A stretch of 31,306 bases of DNA from Albugo candida (Eukaryota; Oomycota; Peronosporomycetes; Albuginales; Albuginaceae): contig CAJNAR010000074.1 in assembly GCA_905220665.1 (NCBI GenBank), positions 1 to 31,306 of the forward strand, given 5' to 3'. The notes below the pieces were generated by a model. It saw only the letters and a list, made by a program, of their open reading frames with translations. It was not told the origin of the DNA and did no database searches. Of this stretch, positions 1 to 10,629 are shown piece after piece. Made by a program: the position numbers and the translations under genes. Each line of letters opens with the position of its first letter. Position 1 is the stretch's first letter.

Positions 1-1042
1 GGAGGAGGCTATTAAATACCTACTAGGCGTGCATGGGATGTAAAATCCAACTTGACGCTTTTTCCTACTGCCACCGACTGCTACGAGGTTCACGACGAAG
101 GCTGCGCGCCACTCGTGATGACGAGCACGGCTGAAGAGCCATCAATCAGGGACTTTTCAGCCACTGGTTGGAAGTCTACAGTGAGTGGCGTGGAGCACGC
201 GGCCAGATTTGGAGTTTGCTGTTTACAAGACGACGCGTGAAAATCACCATCCACGCGTCCACAATTGAAAGTTGACAAAGTGCATTGCGCAATATAAAAA
301 AAGGACTCAACGCCTGAATCTGCGAATGACACCAAGAAATAAAGCACTGGGAACTCCGACAGTGGAGTCATTCAGCGACGTAGCTTTTTCAAGTGATATG
401 AAGGACCGCCAGTCGGTGACTGGAAACGTGGTTTGGGAGTTTTCAACCCTCTATTCATTTTGTATAGGCAGGAATGTTCAGCAGCAGATCTACTCAGCAA
501 ATTGAAAACACGTATATTCACGCTGTATCTATCTTAGAGATAGCTCGGCAGGTAATCGACAAATTGGATTCAGACCCTTCCTTGAAGTGGGCGCTTATGA
601 TTGAAGACTTCATTTGGCATGATTTTTCTGGTGATTGATGAGCGGTGGCCAAGCAACTAATAGTAGTGAGTCACTTTTTTGGCAATCCATTAGAGTTGGT
701 CTTGTGATTGGAAGCCCAAGAACTTGTCCAACCAAACTGACAGTGGCGAGGGAATGCGTCCTCGCCTGGCATTGAAGTTGTCCACCAATAAAGACACTTT
801 GCTCTATTTCACAGCCCTCATGTCGCTCACATGTTGGTGTCGAAGGGGATCTGGACGCATAAATATTGTTACATCTTTTCCAGCTGTAGAAGTGTCAGGC
901 TCGTAGAGAACAAATACGAAATTGCACATGAGATGAGTGTTGTTTATGTCCTTAGTCATGAATTTACTCATAATGAGTGGATAGTGTCCTAGGAGGGCGT
1001 TGACACATACTCGACGATTATTCGTGACGAATGATATGACAT
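1..1042. other. left flank, no recognisable gene
   Basis: Only short ORFs (up to about 90 aa) occur here, on both strands and overlapping each other. None has a recognisable motif or a clear coding character. I see no tRNA, inverted-repeat element or CRISPR-like repeat in this stretch. It is best treated as intergenic or as decayed sequence. Confidence 0.5.
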
Positions 1043-1106
1043 TTATATATTGAAGTCCACATGAGTCAGCACACGGACATCACTGAATGTTTGCGGGAAA
1101 ACACTG

Positions 1107-1510
1107 ATGATGAGAGTTGCACATGTGACAAATTTCGACAGCATTGAAACGTTGGAGTTGAGATCAAATAGAAAAAGGAAAGTCGTGGACAAAAGTGATA
1201 GTGTGATTTTGCATAGAATATTATCTCGGGGTACGTTCTCCGTAAATGGAGAAGATCGACTCGAGTCTTTGATAGATTTATTAAGTCGTGGGATGGAGTG
1301 TGTAATTGTAACTTGAAGGAGATGATTGCGGTTATTGTTGTTTTTATAAAAGATAAACGAATGTCGCGAATTACTCTCGTGGAAGGAGGTTGTAACTGTG
1401 GTAGAGAGAATGGCGTGCTGCGTCTTGCGATTACTTACTGCATCCAGAAGCTTCTTCTGTGTGGTGGACATATAAATAGGATGATGTGGTCTGTGGTGTG
1501 GCAACACTAA
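1107..1510 (+). other. weak ORF pair, hypothetical or relic
   Basis: Two successive plus-strand ORFs in different frames overlap by 19 nt: 1107-1316 (69 aa) and 1298-1510 (70 aa). The second ends with a short LLLCGGHINRMM stretch that resembles LLDFCGGHEMLN in the ORF at 2331-2666. The DNA there (TGTGGTGGACAT) also recurs. This could be a frameshifted or spliced fragment of an unknown family, or chance. I do not recognise a product. A 158-aa ORF runs antisense over the same place (1043-1519) and cannot be excluded, but it is low-complexity S/T/N-rich and less convincing. Confidence 0.15.
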
Positions 1511-2021
1511 GAAATGCACGCGGTGACTAAAGGCGTGTGGTCGACTTACAGTGTTTCATAGCTGCTATGCATTCGCACGGAACCGTAAGCTTAGCGCACA
1601 TGTGCGAGCTACAATGAATTTACTAAAATTAGTGTGATGAATCAATTTTCTGTCGGAGCGTTCTTCCAATGTATTCTAAACTGTTAGCGTGAGAAAACAG
1701 AGCGGCTCGAAAATTGATTTAGTTCTGATGTCATTTGTAATTCAAGAGAAAGGTTTGACTCTATGAAAGGAGGTCAGAAATTATATTTGGCAATATATAT
1801 ATATTGAGAAACCAACAATTCTACGAGGCACCCACATACGCGTTGTTCTTGCAGTAAGCATTACAGCCGTTAAGAGTGGGCGTTATCGTATGGGAGCTTA
1901 CGATCCACCTAATCGATTAGGACGCTGATAAGGTGTTTCGGTGATGCTAATCATTTTGCTTTACTGACGATAAACGGTGTGCATTGATTCCTCATAACAC
2001 ATAAATCCGACTTGCATTGCA

Positions 2022-2666
2022 ATGGACGGCCAGAATCCCGGGATGGCTTCTGGTGTTGAGGTGAGCATTATGAGTCTCGCACATAATGCTGGTTCTAGTA
2101 GAATCGAACATCACTCACAGGAAATGGTTGATGTGAAGCCTAGTAGCCAATCTATGGGACACCACCGAGTGCGTGGAAGTGCATGTGAGTGTGTGTATTT
2201 TACTAATGAGATAAATGTGGTCGTTGACGAACGTATATACGTCGCGTCGTTTGCATTATTCGCAAAATGCGTTTTAGAGCATTTGCACTTTCAGAAGGAA
2301 GGATGGGAGATCATAGGACAGTGAGATTAGATGGTGGGGCGGAGTGAATGTACTTTGCGTTCTTACGATGTTTGTGCTTTTTACGTAAAAAGCATCGTGA
2401 AAGGAATTCGTAAGCATTTAGTGGTGAAAGCCCGCAGGTATTCGGATGATGAGGTGGCTGGTTTACTTGCATTCTGGAAAAAGCTGCCTTGTGTGATGAA
2501 ATCATCAATTCGGTGGATGCTGTCCGTAATAGGAGTGTGTATAGTCCATTGCATGCATCTTCTAGATTTCTGTGGTGGACATGAAATGTTAAATGGTGTG
2601 GTGGACATAATATATACAATAATCCTAATGTGCAACGCACGGATACATAAGCTTCAAAGACAGTAG
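2022..2666 (+). other. possible frameshifted or intron-split hypothetical gene
   Basis: Two plus-strand ORFs follow each other with only 6 nt between them: 2022-2324 (100 aa) and 2331-2666 (111 aa, other frame). Protein-like features include an ordinary amino-acid mix and the stretch RRYSDDEVAGLLAFWKKLP, which looks like a helical segment. A third short ORF in the same frame as the second follows at 2700-2849. Together they could be exons or pieces of one decayed gene. I recognise no family, and an intron with clear GT...AG ends could not be assigned. Confidence 0.22.
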
Positions 2667-2699
2667 TAAATTTTCTATGTGGGTATTGATTAGAGGGTG

Positions 2700-2849
2700 A
2701 TGAAGAAAGGATATCTCATGATGAATTTGTACCGCACAGATGGTCAATGTTTGTTTGATGCCGAAGCTAATCGTATAGAAGCGAATGGCAAGTATGCTGA
2801 ATTATTTCGTAATTTAATGCATTGGTCTGACTATAAATGTAGATGCTAG
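2700..2849 (+). other. short ORF, possible fragment of the same hypothetical gene
   Basis: This 49-aa ORF begins MKKGYLMMNLYRTDGQ and ends HWSDYKCRC. It is in the same frame as the ORF at 2331-2666 but separated from it by three stop codons. An overlapping frame (from 2693) also reads as plausible protein for about 21 residues, which suggests a nearby frameshift. No family was recognised. From 2850 to 3207 I see nothing further. Confidence 0.15.
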
Positions 2850-3207
2850 CATGTTGGACAGAGCTTTATGAGAGTTGGAAGACAAGGAATGAGTATCAGA
2901 AGTCATCCCACATATAGTTCCTAAGCCTACACAAAAACACCACGTCGACAGAGCTCGTGGGTGAGGGAACATACTGCTTCAGACATCGCACCCACCACCG
3001 GATGTCCCAGCGTCGACTTGGAAGCGAAACATTGTGTATGAGATCACGTCATATATCATATCAACACAATTCAGCGTTCACACAACATGAAATAAGTGAT
3101 TATCGAATTTTGTGCGTTCCACAAAACCCAACAATTTTTCAACACTCGACGTGAACGCACAGCTTCATTTTGATACGTTCATAAAACACTCCTCGATGTG
3201 GTCAACA

Positions 3208-3214
3208 TCAGTTG
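3208..3214 (+). other. 3' junction of LINE copy 1 (TCAGTTG, not a tRNA)
   Basis: The seven bases TCAGTTG directly precede the LINE 3' terminus (AAGGTGTC on the plus strand). They match the end of the TAGCTCAGTTG target found at the other junctions. The sequence further left (GTGGTCAACA) is not a tRNA 5' half. This is therefore either an off-target insertion using a minimal TCAGTTG core or a recombined left end. Confidence 0.6.
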
Positions 3215-3529
3215 AAGGTGTCTATATTACTAGAATTAGACTAACTGACTTCTCTAGTTGCCTAGGCTATCTTAAATAACATATATACATATAAAAACGT
3301 TTCGAGAATACCTGTGAGAGTTGATAATATGTCCCTCGTTGCTAGTGCTGCAGTGCGGCAGCGTTCACCACTACAGTACGAGAGTGTGTCCAACGTGTAA
3401 CGGATAGATGTTGAAAGTTGTAAAGTTGTTAAGTGGTAAGTTTGTAAAGTTGTAAGAATGGTCCAAAAGTACCGTGGTTTGCAAATTGGTGTGCGCCACA
3501 CTACGGTGAGCATGACCAGCCAACTAGGA
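3215..3529 (-). other. LINE 3' UTR, copy 1
   Basis: This is non-coding sequence after the ORF2 stop. It contains a degenerate AAGTTGT-type short repeat at about 3411-3456. It ends at the extreme 3' terminus, which on the element strand reads CTAATTCTAGTAATATAGAC followed by ACCTT. No poly(A) tail or simple 3' repeat is present, as is usual for site-specific LINEs that recognise their own 3' UTR. The equivalents are 10315-10629 in copy 2 and 17418-17731 in copy 3. Confidence 0.75.
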
Positions 3530-6500
3530 CTAGGATCCGAGTTGCACTTGCCGTTCCACTCGCCTGTGCCGGACCCGCAGCAATGATCTTCGACTTCTGA
3601 AAAATCCACCAAATGATCCTTGCGTTTCGAGTTGATCCAGTACCTTTGCAAGCCGAATGCGTTCCTCTTGGTCGTAACACTGTCTTCGAAAGTACCGAAC
3701 GTGCGCACTAAACGTGGTGTAAATGACGGAAAGTGCTGGAACTGTCGGAGTTGCTGATCGCTGATCGAACAAACGACGATTCCGATCTGTCCAGACGAAG
3801 TGCAGTGTCACCGCTTGCAATGCAAGCCACAAATCCGATATAATTGCTAAATATTCTTTCCAATCCGACCGTAGTGTTGGTACGATTGCACATGCAATAT
3901 GCGTCCAACGTGGTCGAAAGGAGAAAAACTGATCCCAACTAGGGAGTAACTCTCTCCATAACTGTGCCGTGTGATCGCACTCTAGAAAGAGATGTTGATC
4001 GGATTCCACTGCCCCACACGAAGGCTGCGTGCACAAGATAATGTCGGGCTGAATATTTGTTAAGAACCAGAAACGAGATCGAACTGGCAACATTCGAAAG
4101 GCTAGACGAAACTGTAAATCCTCGAAAATTGGTAATACACGTTTCGAAGATGCCGTGATGTAGCCATAAAAGTTCGAACTCGTTCTGAATCCAGTGCGTC
4201 CGATCTCTCCCGTGATGACCAATGTGTCGACATCGGATGACTCTTGGTTGGTTCGGGTGGTTTCCAGACGATTCGTGAGAGTTGTGAGCGTGGAATAGAT
4301 GGAAAATAATGTTTCCTTTCCTTGCTTTTTACTCCCACATAAAATGATCTGCCACTTGTAGTTGGTATAATCCAAGTGATGAGACCAATCGTCGAGTGGA
4401 TACGCTGGAGAATCTGAGTGATTTCATTGTAAAGTCGACTCAGCAACCTTTCTTCAGACATATCCGAGGTGTTCTGCTCTTCGTCGTTGTAATAGTTGGC
4501 GACGAAATCTTCCTTCGTTGGCCATGTGTCGCTTTCACGAAAAAAGTCTTGCAAACTTCGAACGTCGAAAAGTGTAGCAAATGTTTTTCGAAATGTTCGA
4601 TGTGGTTCATCCACCATGCCAAGATTGTACCAAACGTTCTGTGTACTCGGATGACGAGTAGCAGCTTCGTAATGTAATTTTTGGTCGCAGTGAAACCACA
4701 TCGGCTGTTCCATGTAGTACTGACGGCGTTGTGAAACATTTAAATCTGATATTGAAATGCTCCAATCCATCTGATGCCACATTCTAAATGCTTTTTCCAC
4801 CATGATGATATGCTCTCCCATTGAACCATTTTTCCATGTCGATTTGGTGCGATGGTGAATATATCCATCGGCTTGTGTGGTCCAAAGGGAGGTTGAATAA
4901 GTTGTAATAATTCCGTCGAAGCTGTTGTCCAATTCGCAGGAAGAATTGTTGACGCATCGGATGCGAACTGCTGAAGGAATTGAATACGTTGTAGCTTTAG
5001 TCGTCCCACCAAAAAAGGAACTTGTAGTCCACCATCTTGTCGGCGAAGATATAAAAACTCTTTGCTGAGTAGGTGAACATGTTTTGAATCTTTTTTGTGT
5101 TTCCGACCAAGCACAAATCGATTTAACATCGATTGCCACTGTCGAATTGTCGCTGCTGGTATGTCTACGTGCATCGTGTAATGCCACAAACGTGATAAAA
5201 TCATCGTCTGCGCAACCAGTAGTCGACCACGAACAGTTCGTGCTCGTCGAAACCATGCACCAAACCCATCGTAAAAACGCTTGTCGAGAGTTGAAATAAC
5301 CATCGAATGAGTCGGTGTCTGGCCGAACGGCATACCCAAATACTTGACCGAATCCTCCGGACCCATTATGGTCAAATTGGGAATACATGGACACGGCATG
5401 GTCCGATTCAACGAGAGCAAAGATGATTTACTCAAGTTGAGTTTCGCACCCGATCCATCGCAATAGACTTGGACGAGTTCGAGTTGCGTCAAAACACCAT
5501 TTGGTGTCTCTGAAAGCAATGTCGAATCGTCCGCAAAAAATAATCCAGTTGCGACAGTCGTGCCATTAATCCAAATGCCATGTTCTTCATGTTGTCGAAG
5601 TAAATTTCCCAAAGGTTCGATCGTCATCAGAAAAAGTAATGCTGAGAGAGGATCACCTTGTTTCACTCCACGTTGTGGTGTAATGGACGGTGTGATATTT
5701 CCATTAATCATCAACTGCGCCTTTGTGTTATTGTACAAAAGACGAACCCAGTCGATGAAACTTTTTCCAACACCCATTTTTTCCAAAACGCGAAACATGT
5801 ACGTCCAATTGACTCGATCATAAGCTTTCTCAAAGTCGAGAAAGTCGCATAAGCTTCCTCCCCACGATGAGTGACCAAGTCTTGGATGTCGGTGAGATGT
5901 CGAATATGATGATGCATTGACCTTCCGCGCACAAATGCTTTTTGATCTTGATGGATCAATTTTGGCAAAAAACGTTGCAATCGATACGCCAACACTTTTG
6001 AAAGTACTTTCACATCGACGCAAAGCAGTGCGATCGGTCGATAGTTGCCAGGATCACCTCGTGATCCTTTTTTGTATAAAAGTGTGATTGCTGAGTGACG
6101 TTGTGATCGCAGTAAAATTCCTCTTTCTAGCTGAAATTCGAACACGATCTTCAGACACTCGCCAAACGTTTCCGGATCAAGCTGATAAAATGCAGCTGGT
6201 AGTCCATCCATACCTGGAGAAGAACTACTCCGCATGTGCTTGATCGCTTCCGCCATCTCGGTCGTACTTAACCGAGTTGAGAGACGTTCTTGCTCTGCTG
6301 AGGCAAGTGAAACTTGAATCGAATCGAGTAACTTTTTTTGCTTTCTGTCACTTGGAACATTTGAGTCGGTCTCTGAGCTATAAACAGAGCCCATGACACC
6401 ACCCCAATGATCTCTGAATTCGTCAATAATCTCCCTCGGGTTCGATGTCACGGTACCACATTTTTTTGTAACATTTTCGATCGGCACGCGACGACAAGAA

Positions 6501-7725
6501 CTATCCGGAGGGCGAAAAAAATGCTTTGAAGAGTTCTCCATATGCTTCACGTGATGGTCGAAGCTTTCATCTTGGTTGTATTTCGCGTTGTTTTCGACTG
6601 AAATTCGAAATTGTTGGAGACTCGATTCGTAAAAATACCGTGACTCATTGGTGTCTGAATGCGATATCGAGCTGCTGCGACTTCCAAAACACGCTGGCTA
6701 GACTCAACATCACGTCGGCTATCTTTTGCAACCTTTTTTTCAATGGTTTGAAGCTGTTTCTTGATTTTCGTCTTCCAACATTCCCACATTTTACCGGGAT
6801 TCGAAGTTGTCCGTAACTGTTCGAGCACCAAATTCGCTTCCAATTTGATTGCTTCGACAACTTTAGGATATTCAAATAATCGTAATGAACATTTCCAATA
6901 TCCTCGTCCCGGAGATTGAGTTGGATTTGCAAAAGTTACTTTTTGTGCCAGATGATCTCCCGCATGTCGTGGACGAAAATACTCAGAGGTTTTGTATACC
7001 ATATTGAATAGCTCTTCCGACATGCAGATATAATCTAATCGATTCTTGCGCGGTAATGGTCCTGTAAATACTTTTTCAGTCGGATGTTGGATTCGCCAAG
7101 CGTCTACCACACCCAACTGTGAAAGCCATTCCAAACACGCTAATCGACTTGGTTCGTGTCGAATTGTTCCACTCGAAGCATCGATAGCTGAATCGAGTGG
7201 CGTGTTGAAATCACCAAATACGATATGTGTTGCGGTCGATTCGAAAGTGTTGGAAAGCAATAAATCATAAAAACCCACTCGTTCCTCGGCCGTGACCGGT
7301 GCATATACATTGTGAATATACACCGGTGCATCGTGAATGAGAAGACGCAAAACCAAATAACGATTTCGAATGCTTCGTTCGGTAAGTTCTTCAGCTGTTG
7401 AGTAACCGGGAAAGTCCGAACGAAGAATTGTCATGACGCCGCCACTGCGGTTTTGAGTCGGATGTAGAAATGCACTGTTGTGATCATTGACAAACATTTT
7501 GTGCTGCATTTTTGAGGATAATAAAAACTGAAATGAGTCCAGTTGGTTGTGATCGTGAAACTTGGTTTCTTGAACACAACAAATGGAGTGTTGTGATAGG
7601 ATGTGGTCGATAAAAAGATGACCATTTTTATGAATTCCATTAACATTCACCGTGAGTGCTGAGATATTGTTCCACGTTGGAATAATCGAGGAGCCCTTAG
7701 CATTCACGCTGAAGTGGACCGGCAA
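3530..7725 (-). pseudogene. LINE ORF2 (APE endonuclease, reverse transcriptase), copy 1, four frameshifts
   Basis: This is the same protein as the intact ORF2 of copy 3, but broken by four single-base losses near positions 6655, 5844, 4790 and 4142. Reading from the start, frame 1 covers the endonuclease (7725 to about 6655). The next frame covers the linker and fingers of the reverse transcriptase with the NYRPI motif. The following frame covers the palm with QRGVKQGDP and FADD. The last two pieces cover the C-terminal region with the CCHC-type zinc finger. The copy cannot make a full-length polyprotein. All lesions are single-base deletions, so assembly or sequencing error is possible for the three not shared with copy 2. 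Confidence 0.9.
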
Positions 7726-10204
7726 TCAACCTCATTTCACCATCTTCTTTTGAGAGGTGAAGTGTTGCTTTCTCTTCAGGGAAAAAACTGAGATTGACTG
7801 AGAGCTCGCCGATATCGCCACAGAGAAGTCCTTGCCATTTACCACCAAACCATTGCGACCAACACTTTATGCCCACGTCGGAGCGTAACAACAAGATAAG
7901 CACATTGATGGGGAGTAAACGACAATGGTGACCCGGAATCCAGATCACTGGTCTATCGGTGAGATAGTGGATCCAGTGATCGTTTGTGTAAAATGTCGGG
8001 GCAGTAGACATAAATAACAATTCCAATAATGCGAGAGCTTTGGTCGCCCGAGTCAAACCGTGAACAGTGTCCGGCACTGACCTCCACCAAGGCATCACTT
8101 TCTCGAACAATACAGCTCTCTTGGAGGGAACTTTTCCACCAACGTGGCGATTCCATCGCGTCGTAAATGTGACATCTTCGCCGAGATTGTGCGCTGCAAA
8201 AACGCGATTGATGAGAAGTAGATGTGCTACTTCGTCCAACGCAGGATCATTCGACTCCATGCATGAAATAAGCACCCCATGCATGGTGATGGGATGATCT
8301 AATGCTGCCCGGATGATTTGGTCCGGGTTAGTACAAAATTGTACCAGCCTACGCACATGTGGGATGCACGCATCGGCTTGGACCAGCTTGTCCGGTCGAA
8401 GCTGGTGGAGTGCATTTTTGGAATCCATTTCCATGAGCTCTCCGATTTCACCAATTCGAGTTGGTCGCTCTGCTTTTTCCACCGTTGTATGACGCTTCTT
8501 ATAAAAGTGTGCCGCCTCTTTCGAAGTGGCTACCTCTTTTGGCATCCGTGCTTTCACGGGAATAATTTGAATGCGATTGCCATGCGCCGGATTGGCAACC
8601 GCTTGAACTTCTTCGACATCCACCTCCATGGTTGCGAGCACAGCAAAGTAATTGCTTGTCGCCAACGTTGGGAGCGCACGAGGTGGTGCATTGGAAACCA
8701 TTTGGTCGAACGGCTCAGTTCGATTACGCTTTCCTCGCGTCCATGCCAACTGCATGTATGTGTCACCATCCTTCTCCACCCGTGGATGGGAAGATGATTG
8801 ACTTTTTAAATGTAGGATGGGGGGAGTGGTCTGTGATAAGTCTGGTGACCCTGGTGGTGAGATAGAGGGAGGACTGTTGAGCTCCAACGAAATTTGGTCG
8901 GAATTTTTGCGCTCCGGTCGCCTCGTCTCCAATTCCTGAATTTGAATTGGCTTCTCCACCTTTTTTGGGACCACCACGACTGCCGTTGGCGCGGTTGTTT
9001 GTTTTTGTTTTTCTTGTTGCGATTTTGCTTGCTTTTGATTCTGAGGCTGAGTGTGAGTTGTGTTTGGTTGTTTTGTGTTTTTCTTTTTGTTTTCCTTTGG
9101 TTGTTGCCGTGTTCCCGTGTATATTGCAGCACCCAAATCCAAGCAGTAAGGACCACGTTGACCAAAACGTGGTCGTTCCGTTGGAATAGGAGCATTCTTA
9201 CCCCGTACTGGGTAGAGCTGTTTGTCGTAAGCGATTTGTTCAATCACTTTACCAACTCTAACCAGTTGTTGGGGACACGTTGAGCAGCCAAAGTAGACTC
9301 TCCAAGTCGACATTACCACCTCTTTGGTTGGAACCGTCTCGCGAAAGGTGTCATATACCACTTGACACCCGAGTTGGTGAAGAGCACGGAGAATGTTGTT
9401 CCGTTCTTCCTCCACGCCTACGCCGAAAACATCGAGGTAGTACTTTGTTTCAAGAGTATCAAACTCCCGAAAAAAGTACTTCTCCCCAAGGATAGTCACC
9501 GGCTGACACTCCAACTGTTGGCAGGCATCCGCTGTGGTGACCATCACTCTGATGTTTCCCCCAGGCATTTTGGACACCTGAGCGATTGACCGGCTCTCCA
9601 GTAGGCTTTCAAAAACCGGATTACCGTGGTCTCGCATCAGGGATGTTAGTATTTTTCCATTTGGAGTACGGGTCAAGGACTGGCCCGTCTCCAAGACCAT
9701 CGGGAAGGTTGCTTTCCGGATTTGGAAAGGTCTTGCTGCTTCCAGTTTAGCAGACAGAACAGACCAATCCGGGTGCTCCCCATCAGCATATAGCTGCAGT
9801 ATAGCCTCGATATCCGAGGCTTTCGGCTTCGCGAGCTCGACTCGAAATTTCGCCCGAGCTCTAGCCTGGTCCTTACGCAAGGACTCCTGCGACTTGATTA
9901 TTTCTGCCAAAGTGGGACCTTTGGTGTCGTCCACACTTTCAGTTGCAGTTGCCTTTTGGTCACCCTGTGACGGGGCAACGACAGTACCGCTTGTACCACC
10001 GGTACCACATCCTACACCGGTAGTACCGGTATTACCCTGTACCGTCAAACAGGGGGTGGGGGTACTTTCCACGTCATCACATAGGGGTGATGACTCATCA
10101 ACAATCATGCAATCACTCAAGGCTGGGTGACTCATGAGGGTTGCCACGTCACTACAAGTGGACGCTAGCACCCTTGGTTGTGTCGATATGTCGACTTGAA
10201 CCAT
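7697..10204 (-). CDS. LINE ORF1 protein, copy 1
   Basis: This 835-aa open frame appears identical in protein sequence to ORF1 of copy 2. It is the likely RNA-binding partner of ORF2 and would form the retrotransposition ribonucleoprotein. Features, with residues numbered from the start: acidic and Gly/Thr-rich N-terminus (1-90); charged helical segment (about 95-155); mixed alpha/beta region (about 210-335) that could be RRM-like; K/Q/N-rich basic tract (about 365-410); short NYFAVLA motif near 530; hydrophobic C-terminal domain. It overlaps ORF2 by 29 nt. No CCHC knuckle is visible. Confidence 0.85.
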   Translation of the reverse strand: MVQVDISTQPRVLASTCSDVATLMSHPALSDCMIVDESSPLCDDVESTPTPCLTVQGNTGTTGVGCGTGGTSGTVVAPSQGDQKATATESVDDTKGPTLAEIIKSQESLRKDQARARAKFRVELAKPKASDIEAILQLYADGEHPDWSVLSAKLEAARPFQIRKATFPMVLETGQSLTRTPNGKILTSLMRDHGNPVFESLLESRSIAQVSKMPGGNIRVMVTTADACQQLECQPVTILGEKYFFREFDTLETKYYLDVFGVGVEEERNNILRALHQLGCQVVYDTFRETVPTKEVVMSTWRVYFGCSTCPQQLVRVGKVIEQIAYDKQLYPVRGKNAPIPTERPRFGQRGPYCLDLGAAIYTGTRQQPKENKKKNTKQPNTTHTQPQNQKQAKSQQEKQKQTTAPTAVVVVPKKVEKPIQIQELETRRPERKNSDQISLELNSPPSISPPGSPDLSQTTPPILHLKSQSSSHPRVEKDGDTYMQLAWTRGKRNRTEPFDQMVSNAPPRALPTLATSNYFAVLATMEVDVEEVQAVANPAHGNRIQIIPVKARMPKEVATSKEAAHFYKKRHTTVEKAERPTRIGEIGELMEMDSKNALHQLRPDKLVQADACIPHVRRLVQFCTNPDQIIRAALDHPITMHGVLISCMESNDPALDEVAHLLLINRVFAAHNLGEDVTFTTRWNRHVGGKVPSKRAVLFEKVMPWWRSVPDTVHGLTRATKALALLELLFMSTAPTFYTNDHWIHYLTDRPVIWIPGHHCRLLPINVLILLLRSDVGIKCWSQWFGGKWQGLLCGDIGELSVNLSFFPEEKATLHLSKEDGEMRLIAGPLQREC

Positions 10205-10296
10205 TGTTTTCGAGAGGAAGGAGATGAAAAAGGTTGTTTTTTCGAGTTGTTTTTACTAAATTGGCCCGTTACTTAGTAGCCGGCAAATTGAGAAGT

Positions 10297-10314
10297 GCCT
10301 CGGTAGCTCAGTTG
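10297..10314 (+). repeat. half-tRNA junction between LINE copies 1 and 2
   Basis: The 18 bases GCCTCGGTAGCTCAGTTG read as nucleotides 1-18 of a tRNA gene: a 7-nt acceptor strand, TA, the D-stem GCTC and the first D-loop bases. The sequence then stops and the 3' end of LINE copy 2 (AAGGTGTC) begins. The rest of the tRNA is absent. The same 18 bases lie at the copy 2/copy 3 junction, so copy 2 is flanked by identical 18-bp direct repeats, as expected for a target-site duplication. Confidence 0.85.
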
Positions 10315-10629
10315 AAGGTGTCTATATTACTAGAATTAGACAAACTGACTTCTCTAGTTGCCTAGGCTATCTTAAATAACATATATACATATAAAAACGT
10401 TTCGAGAATACCTGTGAGAGTTGATAATATGTCCCTCGTTGCTAGTTCTGCAGTGCGGTAGCGTTCACCACTACAGTACGAGAGTGTGTCCATCGTGTAA
10501 CGGATAGATGTTGAAAGTTGTAAAGTTGTTAAGTGGTAAGTTTGTAAAGTTGTAAAAATGGTCCAAAAGTACCGTGGTTTGCAAATTGGTGTGCGCCACA
10601 CTACGGTGAGCATGACCAGCCAACTAGGA

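Larger units (their letters stand above)
3215..10296 (-). mobile_element. tRNA-targeting LINE, copy 1 (defective)
   Basis: This is the leftmost and most decayed of three near-identical head-to-tail LINE copies. It is 7082 bp long and reads right to left: 5' UTR, ORF1, ORF2, then a 3' UTR of about 315 nt ending without a poly(A) tail. Compared with copies 2 and 3 it lacks single bases near 6655, 5844 and 4142, and shares with copy 2 the missing base near 4790. All four fall in ORF2. Substitutions are denser in its last kilobase (3215-4150). It is flanked on the right by an 18-nt half tRNA and on the left by only TCAGTTG. Confidence 0.93.

Noticed and set aside
1043..1519. 158-aa minus-strand ORF
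   Set aside because: Low-complexity S/T/N/F-rich translation of AT-biased sequence, with no motif, and overlapping other frames; not reported as a gene.
3411..3456. CRISPR-like or satellite array in the LINE 3' UTR
   Set aside because: The AAGTTGT-like units are short, irregular and unspaced. This is simple-sequence drift in a 3' UTR, not an array with spacers.
8318..9283. Plus-strand ORFs of 129-159 aa opposite ORF1, repeated in each LINE copy
   Set aside because: They are antisense shadows of ORF1. They recur only because the unit is triplicated, and have no recognisable motif.
10297..10314. Possible complete tRNA gene at the copy junctions
   Set aside because: Only nucleotides 1-18 are present. 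The anticodon arm, T-arm and 3' acceptor strand are missing, and LINE sequence follows directly.
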